Source of the DNA: Acridotheres tristis
Lineage: Eukaryota; Chordata; Aves; Passeriformes; Sturnidae
Length of the DNA: 64,000 nt
Direction of reading: 5' to 3'
Assembly: GCA_037013685.1 (NCBI GenBank)
Contig: CM072887.1
Location: 44,505,154-44,569,153, forward strand
The position numbers were made by a program, and so were the translations under genes. The notes beneath the pieces were generated by a model that searched no databases, was not told the origin of the DNA, and saw only the letters and a list, made by a program, of their open reading frames with translations. This document shows positions 1 through 13,924 of this stretch, in pieces (within the stretch, counting starts at the first letter, position 1; each line of letters opens with the position of its first letter).

Positions 1-3000
1 TCCAGCTCTCCCATCACCTGCCCATCCTTTTCTCTTCACAAGCAAAAGTCCAGTAGGACGCCTTCCCTAGTTGTCTCACTCACTGGCTGTGTCAGAATGT
101 TATCTTTCACTCACTCTAGGAATGCCTTAGACTGTTTCCTCTCTGCTGTGTGCTATTTCCAGCACACATCTGGTAAGTCCCTAGAAAAAGGACTGGCAAT
201 TGTGAGACATATTGCAGCTTCTTAGAGAGCATTTCATCTGCCTGCTCACGTGGCTGAGTGGTCTATAACAGGCTCTTACCGTGACATCTGCCTTATTGGC
301 CTTCCTCCTCTTTTATCTGTAAACACTGAACTTCATCGTTCTCACTATAAAGCTCCAGGTTTCTAATATACAGGGCTAACCTGCCACTTCTCTTTCCTTG
401 CATATCCCTTCTGAAGTGTTTATAGTCATTTGTTGCAGAACCATTAGGATCTGGATTCTTCAGAGGATATGTCCCAAAACCTGAAGGGCATCTTTTAAAG
501 TGGAAATTATCTGCAGATTTCTTGTGATGACTCACAGGTGAGAACTGGAAGAGAGGAGAGAATATATTTTTCATGTCCTGACTCTAACCCATAAAAACTT
601 TGAGGCTCATGAGAGGAATGTCTCTCATCCAAAAGGCACAAGTTGAAAGTTGTTTGTAGTTTCTAAATGCATTTTTTCTCTCCCACTTAGGATCTTTTCC
701 CTTTATCGTTATCACCTTACCCTAGAATGTTTTCTTTCTTAGCCAGCAGCAAATCCTTAAGGCTTAGGCAGTGAAATGATTGATGGAATTTTTCAGAGAA
801 ATGTGAGAAGTGCAGGTATTTTTGTGTTTCCTACATTTTGCTGTTTTCCAGATTGGAGTAGATACAGCTGAGTTTGCCATGGGAAAATCCACAGCCACAT
901 TTTGGCTTTGTGCTGAGATTCAAGTTGCTGGAGTGCAGATTTTGGTGTGTGTTACAGTGGTGTCTAGGAGCCCTTGTTGCTGACCCAGGTGCTGTTGTAG
1001 TAGGTGTTGCAGACTCAGCTCTTGTTGTCACCTGGCTCTTCTCTGGTGGCTGTGTAACATCATAAAAACCTTTCCTTCCCTGAGAACATCAGTGGGTGAA
1101 GCTCATTTGGCACCATGCAGGGCTGCAGAGGGATCAGCAGAGCCTTGGAACTTCATGGCTCCTTCCCATGCATGTGTTATCTGGTTTTGAGTCAGGACCC
1201 TTTCTGAGAGAGAAAGATAGGAGTTCAAGTATCCTTGTACCTCCTGATTCCTCCTGTCTGTGCCTAAGGAGCTGTGGATTCATCCTTGCCAGCTGAGAAG
1301 GCAATGTTTATGTACTTCCAAGCATGAAGTCACAACTCCTGAATCCTCAGGGCACTCACATAGGTATTTATATCTTCCAGTAGTTCCTTTAGACCCAGGC
1401 AATGGCCTGTGCTCAAAGTTATGCTTGTACTTAAATGATCTGCTATCTATTTAATGTTCCATAAGAGTAATAAGTTGCAATTACTCAGTAAACAAACAAA
1501 CAAACAGGACTTCTGAACTCCTTAATAATTAGTGAAAGTTAGGTCATTGCGGTGTTTGAAGAACAAATAACAAGGTAGATAAGGAGAAAAGTCTCTTCCC
1601 ATGGAGGAGATCTGAGAAAAGAAATCTGGAAACTACTGATCCAAGACTGGCTGATTGGGTCTTGCCTCATTGTGAAGGTACAAATACAAGTTGAAGCAGT
1701 GACAGAAGAGAGAGAATTCACCTCAGGTGCTGGCTTCAGTTCATTGGCTATTTCCCATAACAGATTGATCCAGATTTTTCTCAGGATATGTACACAAGGT
1801 GTTCATGTGAAAGATCTCCATTTCAGTTAGAATAAACACCACAGGAAATCTTGTAACACTCCAACAAAGTACTGCAAGTGACTAGTTAAGAAAAATGAAA
1901 CCAAAACAAAACCAAATGAAAAACCAACCTTGTATGAAATGATGTACCTGAAATGTCTGTATTTAACTATATTTTTGTGATAGCTAGCTACCTGCTTTCT
2001 TCATGTCTTTAGCCTTGCTAACATATCTATCAAAAGACATTGAAGACCCTATTGATTGATCCTTCTAACATAGTTGTCAATTAAAACAAGACAATCAAGT
2101 AGCCTTTAATTCACACCACTTGAGTTCGAATAAGATGTCCATTGCAGCATATAAAAAAAAAAAAATAAAGGAAGACTGAAGTCTCCTTTGACTAATATTT
2201 TTACTCTAATAGCTCTTGAAAATTCTACAGGGAGGTATATGTTTCCATAGCATTGCAAAGTCCTCAGGCATTATATATTAGAGCAGATGAAGCATGTTTC
2301 AGTGAGTAAGAAGCCAGTTGACATGAAATAAATTCAGTCTGAGGCTAAAGAAAAGGTTTGGTTCTCTTGTTGGAAAGTGAAAGTTGTTATTATTATCATT
2401 TTATCTAAGACCTTTTAAGAACTCAATATATTGTGAGTCACTTTCCCTATTTTCTGTTATTTTCCATTTTCATAGTACCTCCCTTCCTGATTTTAGCAAA
2501 GCAAGTTCCTAAGTACTGTGAGAAAGGCTGTGCTCCTAATGATAACACTGTTGATGTTTTCGGAGCTGGAAGCTTAATGAGGAAACTTGTTATGCAGATT
2601 CAGGAGGATCAGATAAGTTTCTACTTCAATGGGATCAAAAGTGGAGTTACATTTTAAGAAAGCATTCAATATATGTTTTCAGATTTTTGAGTCTATTTTA
2701 AGCACACATGAAGAGAGGTTCATCTGAGATGAATCATGGTGGGGAGCTCTGCCAGTCTACATCTGCTTAATACCTGCTGTTTCAAAGTTCTCCCAGTGCT
2801 CTTTAGATAATAATTCAGCACACAAAAAACTTGAGACTAATTCAGTGGAGTGGCTTAAATAATAATATATATAAAGGTGACTTGCAATGTCTGCAAAGAT
2901 ATCTGTCTCCTACTTGGTGTGAAGTAGTTAAAGGGTATAAAGGCAGACAAGTGAAGTAAAAAGGACACATTGCCTAGAAGCATATTTGAGAAATGAAATT

Positions 3001-3837
3001 AATGGAATTTTGTAGAATTCACAATTCAGGACTTGTTTAATCAAGAATAACTAAGTTGTAATGGGTACACCTAATCAAGAGGTGTGGTTACAGTGCTAAA
3101 AAGAGAGAGAAAGGACAGCAACACGCATGGACCTCTTTGGGGAAAAAAGGCCAACTTTAGTGTACAGACAGCCTGTATTTAAAGTGTGTTATGTGCAGCT
3201 AGGACAGGACAGTAGTCCATTGGACAATTGGGAAAAACATCCTTGGGACAGTACCTCAGGATGTATCCCACGGGAAAAACACCAGGTGTTAATCTTTATT
3301 ATGAATTCCACTCTGTTTTTCACCATATTATCACCCTGGGAGACTTCCTCCCTAACTGAAGCTGCAGTCAGCTTGTCAGCCTGGGAATGGACCTGAGAGG
3401 CAGGAGAAATCCAGGCCTGAAAAAGAATTTCCAAGCTGTAATTCCCTAGCTCTCTAAATGTGTGTGTCCACAAAGAGGGACTTCAAAATTATCTAAGAAT
3501 ATTGGTATAGTTTTTACTTTATAATAGACAACATGAGACACACAGTACATCACATTCTACTGTCCTTGTTTTCTCTGTTCGTTTTTTATTTTCCATTACA
3601 TATAAGTGACTGTTTCAGCAGTTTTAAAATCAGAATGGGTAGCATTTGTCTGCAACAAAGATTACAGATTTTCCCCTTTAGTGCTTTAGACTGAATACTT
3701 TCAATTCTTCTAGCCATTAATTTCCTCTGTTAATGGGCTTTGCAGCAGATGGACAAGTCTATTATTTAGTGAATGTGTTTGATTAGCAGCTAAGTAATTT
3801 CTGTCATTTTCTTAACACTCATGATGTCTGCTTTCAG
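1..3837. other. No gene recognised; unique AT-rich sequence
   Basis: Open frames here are 60-94 codons and overlap on both strands, as expected by chance. The stretch at about 860-1300 is richer in G and C than its surroundings, but I cannot assign it. An A-rich run lies at 2151-2166. A 74-codon frame at 2433-2657 starts with a hydrophobic stretch, but has no splice or promoter context. Confidence 0.6.
1489..1507 (+). repeat. (CAAA)n microsatellite
   Basis: Four consecutive AAAC/CAAA units. Confidence 0.85.
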
Positions 3838-4093
3838 TACTATATATATAGCCTTAAGTAATCTTTTAATATATATGCCAGACTTCCTGCTTTTTGTGGT
3901 ACCTTACTTATTGCATAGTAATCTAGTTTATGATGGATATGCAGGAATCCCAGCCAGGGTTGATAACAAGGTGGGTGCCCTGATTTACTGGAGTGTTCTG
4001 ACTATTTGCATCCCTGTAGGCTTTTCATGGGCAGCAAATCCAACACTCCACATGGTACACGAGGTTTGGCTGCCTACCCCTGAGCCAAAGAAG
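3838..4093 (+). CDS. Candidate exon, unrecognised
   Basis: An open frame running from an acceptor-like 'gtctgctttcag' (ending at 3837) to a weak donor 'aagGTACTT' (GT at 4094). The second half, about 50 codons from 3945, has protein-like composition with 'WSVLTICIPVGFSWA' followed by a Pro, Glu and His-rich part. The first half is AT-rich with TATATA sequence. A 28-bp segment at 4501-4528, bordered by 'cctcctttcag' and 'GTACTG', could be a following mini-exon. I recognise no domain. The donor is poor, so confidence is low. Confidence 0.13.
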
Positions 4094-6989
4094 GTACTTT
4101 TTAATTCTGGCAGTCTGTGATACTGTGTAATTCTATGTATTAATAATAATGTTTGCTTATATAATAAGCTCTGCTTCATGAGCTGTTATTTATGATTATG
4201 TAGAGAGTTGTGATAATTCTATGGGACTTCCACTGTAATTTTTATCAATTGAAATTTCCTGAACCTAACAGAGGTTTTGATGCCATATCTTACCTGTTAA
4301 CACACTTTATATTAGTTTCTGCTTCCATTCTGGGCTTCACATTTTAGTGCTTTTACTGAAGCAAAGTTCATGTATACTATTGTGTTGCAGTTGTAACCAG
4401 TAAGTTTTTGCCTCGCTGAGAAACCAGAACAAAACACACAGGAAGGAAATTGAAACTGTTCTCCTTTTAACAGTGACTATTGAATTTTTCCTCCTTTCAG
4501 GAAGTACTTTGCGGCCGTCTCATGAAAGGTACTGTTACAACAATAGGCAGTTAAGGTATATAAAGAATGTTTGATACATCTTTTGAAATTCTTGAGCCAT
4601 TCTTAAAAGCAGATGTGCACTCACTTTTTCAAAAGCGTTAAAGACAGCAGGAAGTATAATAAACCTTTGTAATTCTTTCATAACAAATTCAGTGCTTTGC
4701 ACATTATCAAATATATGCTGAAGACTAAGTACAGAAAAAAAACAAATAAAAAGATCAGAGAGGGGGTAGGGGCAAGTATCTCAAGTGGCTTTTGAAGCTC
4801 TTTGTTTGGAACTCTTTGACAAGGAGTGTCTGAGGCAGGGATGGGAATAGGGCTGTAGGTGCTTGGAGAAAGTGGGAGCCCTTGGCTGTGTCTGTCCCTT
4901 CATTGTTAGAAGACAGAAATTGTGGTGATTATTCACAATAAGGAGGAACCTGCAGTTTGTGTGGTGTCTTTCCCATGCTGCCTTCTGTTACACCCATGCC
5001 TTTTCCAGCCGTAACAAATCCACCCTATGACCATCCCAGCTCCTACTACTGTGTTTTGCCCCAGTATATTTTATAGTATTGTAATTTTTCCTATCTACCC
5101 ATGGACTCTGATCTGCTGGTTATGTATTGGGCAGAACCTAAGGTGAGATGCAGGGTGATCTAAACCAAAGCAAGCTTTGCTGATGCTCAGAAAGGTATAT
5201 TTGAGGCCCAGAGCCAATGGAGCTGGTTTTATTATCTTTTTGAAATAATTGAGAAGCTAATCACACAGAAAAGCACATCTGCTGCTGCCTTACTGCCAAA
5301 GACATTCAGGAGGTTGAGAAGATATTCAATATAGGAACGTACATTCTCTTGTGCAACTTACAGAGTTATTTTCATAAATATATTAATTTACTATATGGTA
5401 ACACGACACCTTGGGGAAATGACAGTACACCTATATTAGTTCTGCTAACTTGACTGGGCATATCTAAGGGGAGTAGCTGAGGAATACAATCCAGTGAGTA
5501 GAAGATCAAAAGTATTGGTATGAATCAAGATTTTTTATAATGTAAAGCCATCAGATTACATTTTACTGTTAATGAAACATGTGCAGATATGTTTGATAGG
5601 GTAACAGAAATCCAAATTTTAATTCAGGGCCATTTAAAAAATTGCTGTATTCTTGTGTTGTCCTCATTTTATTGCTGTGCCCCACTTTTGTCTTTTTATC
5701 GCTTTAATTTATTATTATTCTACACCCACTGTAATCTAAATAGAGACAAAAATACTGAATCTGTGCAAAAATTATCTTTTTAAAAAATTTTTTCTACTAG
5801 AAAAGCTGGCAATAACTGCAAGAACATTCATCAATTTTGTAACTTCTTTTGTAATTTGAAATGTCATCCAAAATAGTTTATTTTCAGAAGCATGAGGGAT
5901 TTGGAGAAAACTTCTGTTATTTTCTTCTTTCAAATGTAAGAAATTGAAAAGTGAAACAGAAAATCTTATTTTTGTTCAGTATTAAAAAAACCTGTTGCAA
6001 CTGTCTTAACTACCTGGCAATGCATGTAGATATAAGCTAGAAATAATTAAAATATAGAAGTACTTTTAGCAATTTCATTAAAATAGCATTTGTTAAACAA
6101 AAAAGTTCTTTAAAATAACACATTTGTATGATTGTAGGCAGGAAATGACAGGGAGTAAGAATTTGTACCAGAGGAAGTTAAAAGACCTGGGACATAAATG
6201 TAGTTCTGTTGTTAACAGGTGAAGATTGTGTTTTATTGCAATGTCTCCAGCTGAAAAAACAGAATATCAAATCCACACAAATTTGAAGAGCTTCAAGATA
6301 ACAAATAGCGCTGCCTAAATGATTAAAGGATGTTGGTATTACTACACATCTTACAATGTGTGTTCTAGGGTGAGAACAAACAGTGAAATTCTCCTTCCAA
6401 ACGTCATCTGTTGAAGCTAGATCTAGCAGAGGACCAGTATTGCAGAAAGACAGGTCTGATCTAGAAACCCAAGTTTTTAGTTAATGTGTTATTAAGTTGC
6501 ATAAGCTGTTTTGAGACATCTACTTTTCTTCTGACTCAAGTCTGAAAACTGGCACATAGTCCTGATTTTTCATTCTCACAGAATACTAAATTTCTAAGGT
6601 GAATCACCTGATTCAGAAGCAAGTAATTGTTTATTAGAGACTGTGAATGTTTCTTGAGATAGAGCTGGATGCTTCATATTAATTTTAATTAATTTACCCC
6701 TGAAAGTATCTACAGTGCTTCTGCCTGTCAGAATGGAGTGGAAAATACCTTGTCCTCTTTAAGCTCAATAATGTTCCATGGGAAGTGTTAGAAACTTCCT
6801 GTAATTTCAGTTTTTCCCCGTGGGAAGGATTTGCTGAACCTGGTGAAAAGGGAGACTCAGAAACCACAGCAGCAACATGTTATGACAATGAACAAACCTG
6901 ACACCAAGTAGTTTGTATCTAAACAGAGGTGAGGTAGTACAAATACACGCACCAAAGCTGGTAATGGACAATACAAGAGAAATTAGAAT

Positions 6990-7018
6990 GGAACAATAAC
7001 AACAACAACAAAAAAAAC
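6990..7018 (+). repeat. (AAC)n and A-rich run
   Basis: Four ACA triplets followed by an A8 run with a terminal AAC, a small simple repeat. Confidence 0.8.
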
Positions 7019-10000
7019 GATTTGCTTTTTATCTAGTCAAAACACCCTTTCTTAGAGCAGTCAAAACTTTCAAGTGCAGCTTGAAGTTTGGGGACTGACT
7101 GGTTGTTTGTGGACCTCTTGCTGACTGGAATAGGTGCCCTCAGATTTAAGCCTTCCCTTTGTTTTTGCTCACAACACAGGAAATGATGGGTATGTTCAGA
7201 GGCAAAATAACAATAGTCATTAAAATAATGAAAAAAATAGAATTGTACTTTAAAAATATGGTTAATGGAAGTGAATGAGCTCTTTATTACAGAAGCCAAT
7301 TTTTTCTAGGACATTTGTACAAACACTTCTGTATGAAGTTGAATGCTTAACTTACATTGCTTTTTCATTGCACTTTTAAGATGTCAAATGAGAAAATAAA
7401 GGGCAATTTTGAAACACGTTAGTCTTTAAATGTACAGCAGGGTTCTACTCCGCATAGTGAAATTGAATATCAAAATATAGGTAGGAAGAAAGTCAAGATT
7501 GTTACTCTCACTTAAAAATAAAGACACAAATGAAACTGCTGTTTTGATAAAGTCTAGGCCTTTACACTGAGAAAATAAAAAGGCCTGTTTTGTTTCAACT
7601 CAGTTCCAAAAACTTTGAATTGGTTAGCTAATGGGAAACACTTAAATTAAATGGTATTTCCGAGCAATTCCCAGGGTGTTGTTTGGGAGTGCATTCTTCC
7701 CTGTGAGCTGAACTGCTCAGGGCATTACAGCCCAAAACATAATGAAGAATTCCCCCCTGAACAATATCATGCTATATGCTCTGAGATGAGCATAAAAATG
7801 GAGTGAGAGTTTGATGAGCTGGCTTGCTCTTCTTCTCCTGAAAGCCATAGCAATTTAACAGACTTAAAATGAAATCCTGTGCATCTGCCCCAGACTGAAT
7901 TGGAAGCTTTCTTTTGCTCAGCACTTTTGAAATGAAAGTTTTCTGCATATTTGAAACAAAAGTATTGGAATTTTTTATTGTGTGCAAACTTTTGATAAAC
8001 TAGATCCTGTCTATGCAAAGAGCAGGTGCTGAAATACAGATCTCCTGGACTGGAAAACTGAAATTTGGTTGATGTAAGGTTGGCATGTAGTCTTAGCTAT
8101 AGTGATCCTAAAGGGGGAGTAAAATGTCTGCTGAAATATGTGTTTATTTATACTGGACACTGTTGTACAGGGCAATGGAGACTGTATTCCTCTGGAAAAG
8201 GCATTGTTAGCTAAATGATGGGGCTAAATGAGCATTTCCTTAGGCCCATCCACAGAAGGGAAAAGTCAAGTATTCAGTATTAACAATTAGATTGGTAATG
8301 AATATTCCCTGTGATATGCAAGGCTTCCCTCAGATCTCTCCTTTAAGGCAACCCTGAGAGGACAAAATAATTTCAGAAATGAGAAATCTGAGCCAGCATC
8401 TGAATTAAGGACTCACCCCTTGGGTATCAGACTCTTGTGTCTACAATCACTGCTAAACTGTGCACTTGCCTGGCTAGAAGACCATAGGAAGTGCATTTCA
8501 GTATGTTCAGCTCAACCACACAATGCAATAGAAATGGACTCAACACTCACTAAATGTAGAAACAAGCAGAGCCATCCCAATTAATGCTATTGACAGAATC
8601 ACAGGCACTACAGGAACGTAGATTATGTAAAACATTTTCTTGCCTCTATAAACTGGAACAATCATATTTAAACTGTCAAGAAAATTAACCTTGTTTAAAT
8701 TGTTCTCAGTAACACCATACTGTATGTTTCAGTAAGTTGATTTGTGTTCCATAGAACCAAGAGGAAGTGTTCTGATTTATGTGTTGAAAACACATTAATA
8801 AAATTATGCTTTTTCTGCAAACGTAGCTGCTTCCAATGCTTCTTCAGTCTTAAATAATGCAATGAGCGTAAAACAAATAATTTCAATGAAATTATGATAA
8901 TTTATTTCAGTTTAGTACTTTGATCTTCTTTATTCCATAATCAGAGAAACAACTCACAGATTTGTGGAATTTTCTTTCACATCTCCTCAATTTCTTATTG
9001 CTAGATTTGTGAGTAATTGACTCATAAACCCGTCTGAATTAAATTAAATGTAATTACTGAGTCCTACCTCTACCACTGCAGCTCAGAGATTGCTTTAAGG
9101 GAATATTCTGCTGGGTTTTTTTCAGTGTAAATCTACAAGATGCATAACTATCTGTAAATCTCCCTGTTTCTTCACACGCATGAGCAAAAGGAATTGGGAG
9201 CACTTTGTTGTAATATGTGGCCCTTAAACTCCCAAATTCTCCACTGTAAGACACGTGCAACTAGCTACACTGTTCACCAGGAAAATTATTTGAGCTTTCT
9301 ATAACTGACTTAGAAAGAACTGCCCAAGATGAGCAGAAGGAGTAATCCTGTTCTAGTAAATACAAACTTCAAATGCAATAGCAATTATTATTTGGGATAA
9401 TGACTTTCTTTTTTTCCTTCTGTGAATATAAAAAACACTGTAATCAGAAGCTGAATCCTGAATACAGGCTAAAATAATTTTTTTTAATGATATGTTCACT
9501 GCACAAAAAGGCTATAAAAAAGATTAGACAACATAAATCTCGGCCAAGCACTTTTTTCCTGAGCTATATATGTTTATGTTGTTTACTTTTTTTATAAGTT
9601 TCACAGTTGTCTTTTTTGTCAGAAACCCAAGCCAGATTTTGGGAAAGCTTAGAAGGTATGTGATAGAATATAGATTAGAATAAATATGATGCAATCAGGG
9701 ACTGTGCTCACACAAACAGGTAGGATAAGAAAAGGCTTCTTCATTTTTCAGACAGGTTAAACAACTAAATTTTACTGAATGCCAATGGCTAATCATATAA
9801 ATGAGGAAGAACAGCCCAGATTTATTTTACTCGTAGGGCAATATGGCAAAATTTCTTTTGTACACATGTCTATGAAAACACATCATGGGCAAAATAACCT
9901 CAGATTAAATACATGCCAGTACATTTCTTGAAGATTGTATTGTTCTGGATTTTTAATTTTTTTCTGACAGATGCATGTTGAAAATTTGCACTGGTGTCAG

Positions 10001-11365
10001 GAGCTCAAAGAAGCAGCAATCTCTGGAGGCAGTCAGCTATATATCAGCTCATACTTGGGCTGTCTCTATTAAAGGTTGTTTTTTTGCACTGTTTAATGAC
10101 AAAAGAAAGGTCACACAAAACATAAATATGAATAAAAATAATATGAATAGGTTTTGTAGGAATAGTTTTTTTTGTATTGAATAAAATTTACACAAAGGCT
10201 GCCCCACCTTATTTTGTACCTTTGGTGAAAGGTTTTTCTGAAGAACTGTTTCCCCTTTTCTTCATTGCATTTTCTTCATTGACATTTGAAATTTTGGATT
10301 TATCTGTAACATTTTAGGAGAAGTAAACTTGTCTGAAAAGCTTGTTTTCTGGGAATACCATACAACAGATCAGGATACCACTGTAACAGTCTCCGCTTTC
10401 TAATGCAAGACCACACAGGAGCTGTGTTGAATGACTCAATGAGAGGTTTATTAATTTGTCTTTATCAAAATAATGATTGAGATATAATCCATTCCTAAAT
10501 CTCATTGTTGAATGCTGGATTTAAAAGGGTTTTAACTGGAGAACAGTCTAAAGCACCCACAAGTAAAGACTGTCTGGTCTTTATCTGATGAACCGTGCCC
10601 ATTAATTTATCTGATTTGAGATTCAATCTCTGTGAGCAGAAATAGTATTGCAACACTCTGTGATTAATTGCAAGTAATTGGGGTAATGTAAGATATTTTA
10701 TGTAAGATTTTTGCTTGCTCTTTGAACATTGAACTTCTTGCATAGGCCTTACTTTATCTTATTCATGAGAATCCCACCCCACCTGGCTCTTCTATCCCGT
10801 CTGTCTCAGGAAAGCAAATACTTAAAGGTTTTTGAAGATGCCCTGGGCAACGGGAAAGGTGATGAAAGACATCTTTACAAATACCAAATCTGGGTACATT
10901 TGAGCAAACTGAGATCCCAGCTATGCTCTTTCTGATAGCAGAGACACCACGAAAGACCAAGCATGACGTGTATCTTCCTAAGATGCCTAAAGACTGGGAC
11001 GTGAAACTTGTTAAGTTATTGAAACTTGCCTAGGTGATTGGCATAGGTGTTTGGTACATATAATTAAAGGGAAGAAACTTACAAGAATTTTGTGTTATTA
11101 AGTGATACAGAATGTATTTAATACAACAAAATATATTTTATCAAATGTCTGTGATTTTGAGTCCAGATCACTAGATTAAGGTTGAGAGCAATAAGAAATA
11201 TTCATTTTTTTGTTGAAAAATATGTCTGATATTGGGGAAAATGTGCATCAGACAGCTTTAAAGTAAAGAAAGGGGTTTCTTCAGAGAAAGCAGGCATATT
11301 TTCTTCGGTTTTTATTGGCAATTGCTGTTATTAATAATGTAATTTTCTTCTTTTATTTCTGCTTG

Positions 11366-11394
11366 ATTTTCACAGTAATATTAATTGTGAAAAT
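11366..11394. other. 9-bp inverted repeat around a palindromic AT loop
   Basis: The arms 'attttcaca' and 'tgtgaaaat' flank the 11-nt loop 'gtaatattaat', which itself contains the palindrome taatatta. It looks like a compact dyad; its role is unknown. Confidence 0.8.
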
Positions 11395-12238
11395 AATTCT
11401 TTCCTCTATAGATTTGCAGTAAGTATAACAGAGGTAGGATCTAGAAAAACTCTTGGAATGCAGTAAGTGCCACTTGCCTTCTCTATAAATATGTAGATGG
11501 TCTCCAGAGAGGATAAATGAGAAAAAAGATGCTAATTGCACTTGCTGGTCATAGTGGCCAGATGGCCAGATGTCTCAGGCACTTTTTGCTGTGGACAGTT
11601 AATGTGAGTCAGTGATGTGCTGTGCTAGATCTGGGTAGGATTCAAGAGTCTTATTTCCGTAGGGAAAAAGGATCTGTGACCCCATCTCTTTGTGTGCCAG
11701 GGTCTAGTAGAGGAAGAGCTGTGGCTGAGCATTGATGTGGTCTGGTATCCTAAGCAAAAAATGGTAAAGAAATAATTATTTTGGGCAGTAACTTTTCAGA
11801 AACTCTGTGGAGGCATGCCCACAATATCAAGAGACTCCTGAGCTAAGAAAGACTTCTTGCCTGCTAGAATGAGTGTCTGTGTTGCCTCCCATCTGGTAAT
11901 GTTCAAATGGTGAGGGTCCCCAAACTTAGCTCCTGGGTTTAAAAGCACAGTTTATTTAATGAGGAAACAGTGCAAGCAAATTTCACTGTTTTCAGTTATG
12001 TTTGGACTCCTTCACAATTTATGTCGTTTCTGTGCAGAGCCAGGGCTGGATCCAGCTGCTCCATGGACAAGCCATTGTATGGCTGGCAGCAAAACCACAC
12101 TGGAGCATGCTGGTTCTCCCAGCAGGCTGTGTGTTTCTCTGTTTCAATAAGTTTAAGATCTTTAAATATTTACTTGGCTTTTGCTTTGCTAATAGAAAAT
12201 GGTGAAGCAGTTTGTTTCAAGTATTTTACAGGATCTCT

Positions 12239-13000
12239 TCAGCTTTTGAGTTCACCTTTTCTTAAATGACTAAGCATGATCTGTACAGTGAGGGTTGTGC
12301 AAGAGGTCATGCCACTGCAAGGCTGAGGCAGAGCTCGGTCAAACAACCTTGTGTTGTTGTTGAAGACATGGAGCCATCCCATGGCAGGATGTTCAAAGTG
12401 GTTCTGAGGAGTTACATTCTTAAATCCATTACATATTAGCAACCCTTTAAAACAGCTATCTTCCCACAGCATTTTGGAAACCGTAGTGTTACCCACCAGG
12501 AAAGGCAGCTGTTTCCATCCTGTAGGAAATGTAGGGACAGTCAAGAGCAAATGGAAACAAACAGGGAGAAGGTGTCCAGCACCACCACAGCTGAAATCTT
12601 GCCTCATAGAAGGTTGCTGCTTCGGGAAAAGGGATATGGTGTCCTGAGCCCCCAGGAAGAGGAGAAACCCAGACACCACTGGAAAGAAAGGGCAGAGATG
12701 ATGGCAAGGTGAGATGGTGACTGAAACGGTAGGAAAGAGGGAGGAGAGAAGGGCAGAGGTGTCCCAAATGGATGGTGACCAAGTGAAGCATGTGTAATTA
12801 AGTTGGATGCTTTTTGGGCAGAAGAAAACATTTGTTGATTGCTCTGTTAGAGCTATGTTAGAGTAGCTGTTAGTCATTACTGAAAAAGGTCTGAAGACTA
12901 CAGGTAAACAAAATACTAATGCTAAGTTTATTTTGTGTGTTAGAATATTGAAATATATATATTTATATATATATATATATGCAAGAGGCAAAAAATGCAT
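12239..13000 (-). other. Long unrecognised open frame, 253 codons
   Basis: This is the longest open frame not explained by simple repeats. Its first 20 codons lie in an (AT)n microsatellite, so an ATG there is not credible. From about codon 60 onward the segment is less AT-rich and reads Ser, Phe, Leu, Pro and His-rich with no recognisable domain. The plus strand of the same region is purine-rich ('gaaagagggaggagagaag' near 12732), which removes stop codons from the minus strand. I see no good splice pattern, no match to CR1 or retroviral proteins, and no terminal repeats. Most likely it is open by base composition. Confidence 0.2.
12952..12980 (+). repeat. (AT)n microsatellite
   Basis: An imperfect dinucleotide AT run with one TTT interruption. 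It forms the beginning of the 253-codon minus-strand frame and explains that frame's Tyr and Ile-rich start. Confidence 0.92.
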
Positions 13001-13893
13001 ATAGCTGTTTGCCAGTTCTTTACATTTCAGAAATAGTTAGGCAATAGAAACCTTGATATCCTTGACCCCACTAACTGAAAAATGCTTCAGCTATGATTTT
13101 TTAGTTTTTGTTCACTATATTAATGTCGTGTGTCTTCAGTAATCACATCACTATGTGGCATATGGGGGAATTTAGACACATGGAGTTCAACAATTACTGT
13201 GAAGACAATAGTTTTCCTGGTGCAGATGTGATCAGAGATTAAAAAGTACCACAGCACACAGAGAAAGATTATGTTCTGTATTTATGGCTGAGTTAGTCTT
13301 GCCAAATAGAAAATAATACCTTACTGGGAGCAGACCAAGTCCTGGGATCAGATTCATTGGCATGATCTGGCTGCTCAGTGCTCCATCAGAGGGTACAGCT
13401 GGTTTATGTTGTCAGAGCAACAGGACTGTCAGGAGTTACAAGAGAAACTGGGCCAGCATGGGGGCTTTTATGATTATTATTTTTTAAAGTAGAATAAAGA
13501 AAAGCAAACATTGTCAAGCATAACAAAGCTGATACTAGTTCTACAGTTAATTTGATATGACAGACTGACTCTCCAGAGGCTACAGTTACTTAAAACAAAA
13601 CTGCTCTTGAATATAATTGCTGTAGCAAGCTGTCCAGCCACTAGCCATATGCAGGGATGTCCTTCATTTCTCTGCAAGCAACCAGAACCCTGATGTACAG
13701 CCAGGAGTTTCATCCTGGATTTGGCAAGGTATTTTCAGGCCACAATTCCTGCCCTTTCTGTTCTATGTGAGCGAGTTCCCTGTAGCATGGGGCAATTCAA
13801 ATATCAAAGTGCTGTGCCAGTTTCTAATGTGAACTGGAAATGTGGATGGGAAAGGATTAGCTGCTTTGAAAGTACTGATCTCTGTGACATGTT

Positions 13894-13924
13894 GAGGCGA
13901 AGCTGTCGCCTCAGTCACAGCTTC
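13894..13924. other. Two overlapping, mutually exclusive hairpins
   Basis: 'gaggcga' (13894-13900) pairs with 'tcgcctc' (13906-13912). In the alternative fold, 'gaagctgt' (13899-13906) pairs with 'acagcttc' (13917-13924). The two stems share bases, so only one can form at a time. The sequence is richer in G and C than its surroundings and contains two CpGs. Confidence 0.75.

Larger units (their letters stand above)
4094..12238. other. No gene recognised; unique AT-rich sequence
   Basis: No known repeat family or protein similarity was seen over 8 kb apart from the small AAC repeat at 7.0 kb and the hairpin at 11.37 kb. A short duplication, 'ggccagat' twice in tandem, lies near 11556-11571. 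The longest open frames are 60-99 codons and overlap one another. Confidence 0.6.

Noticed and set aside
2110..2145. tRNA-like T-loop ('gttcgaat')
   Set aside because: No matching acceptor, D or anticodon arms within tRNA length on either strand.
8360..8480. Possible reverse-orientation MIR ('tttcagaaatgagaaatctgag' region)
   Set aside because: Only one short block resembles the MIR core; the flanking blocks do not follow in order.
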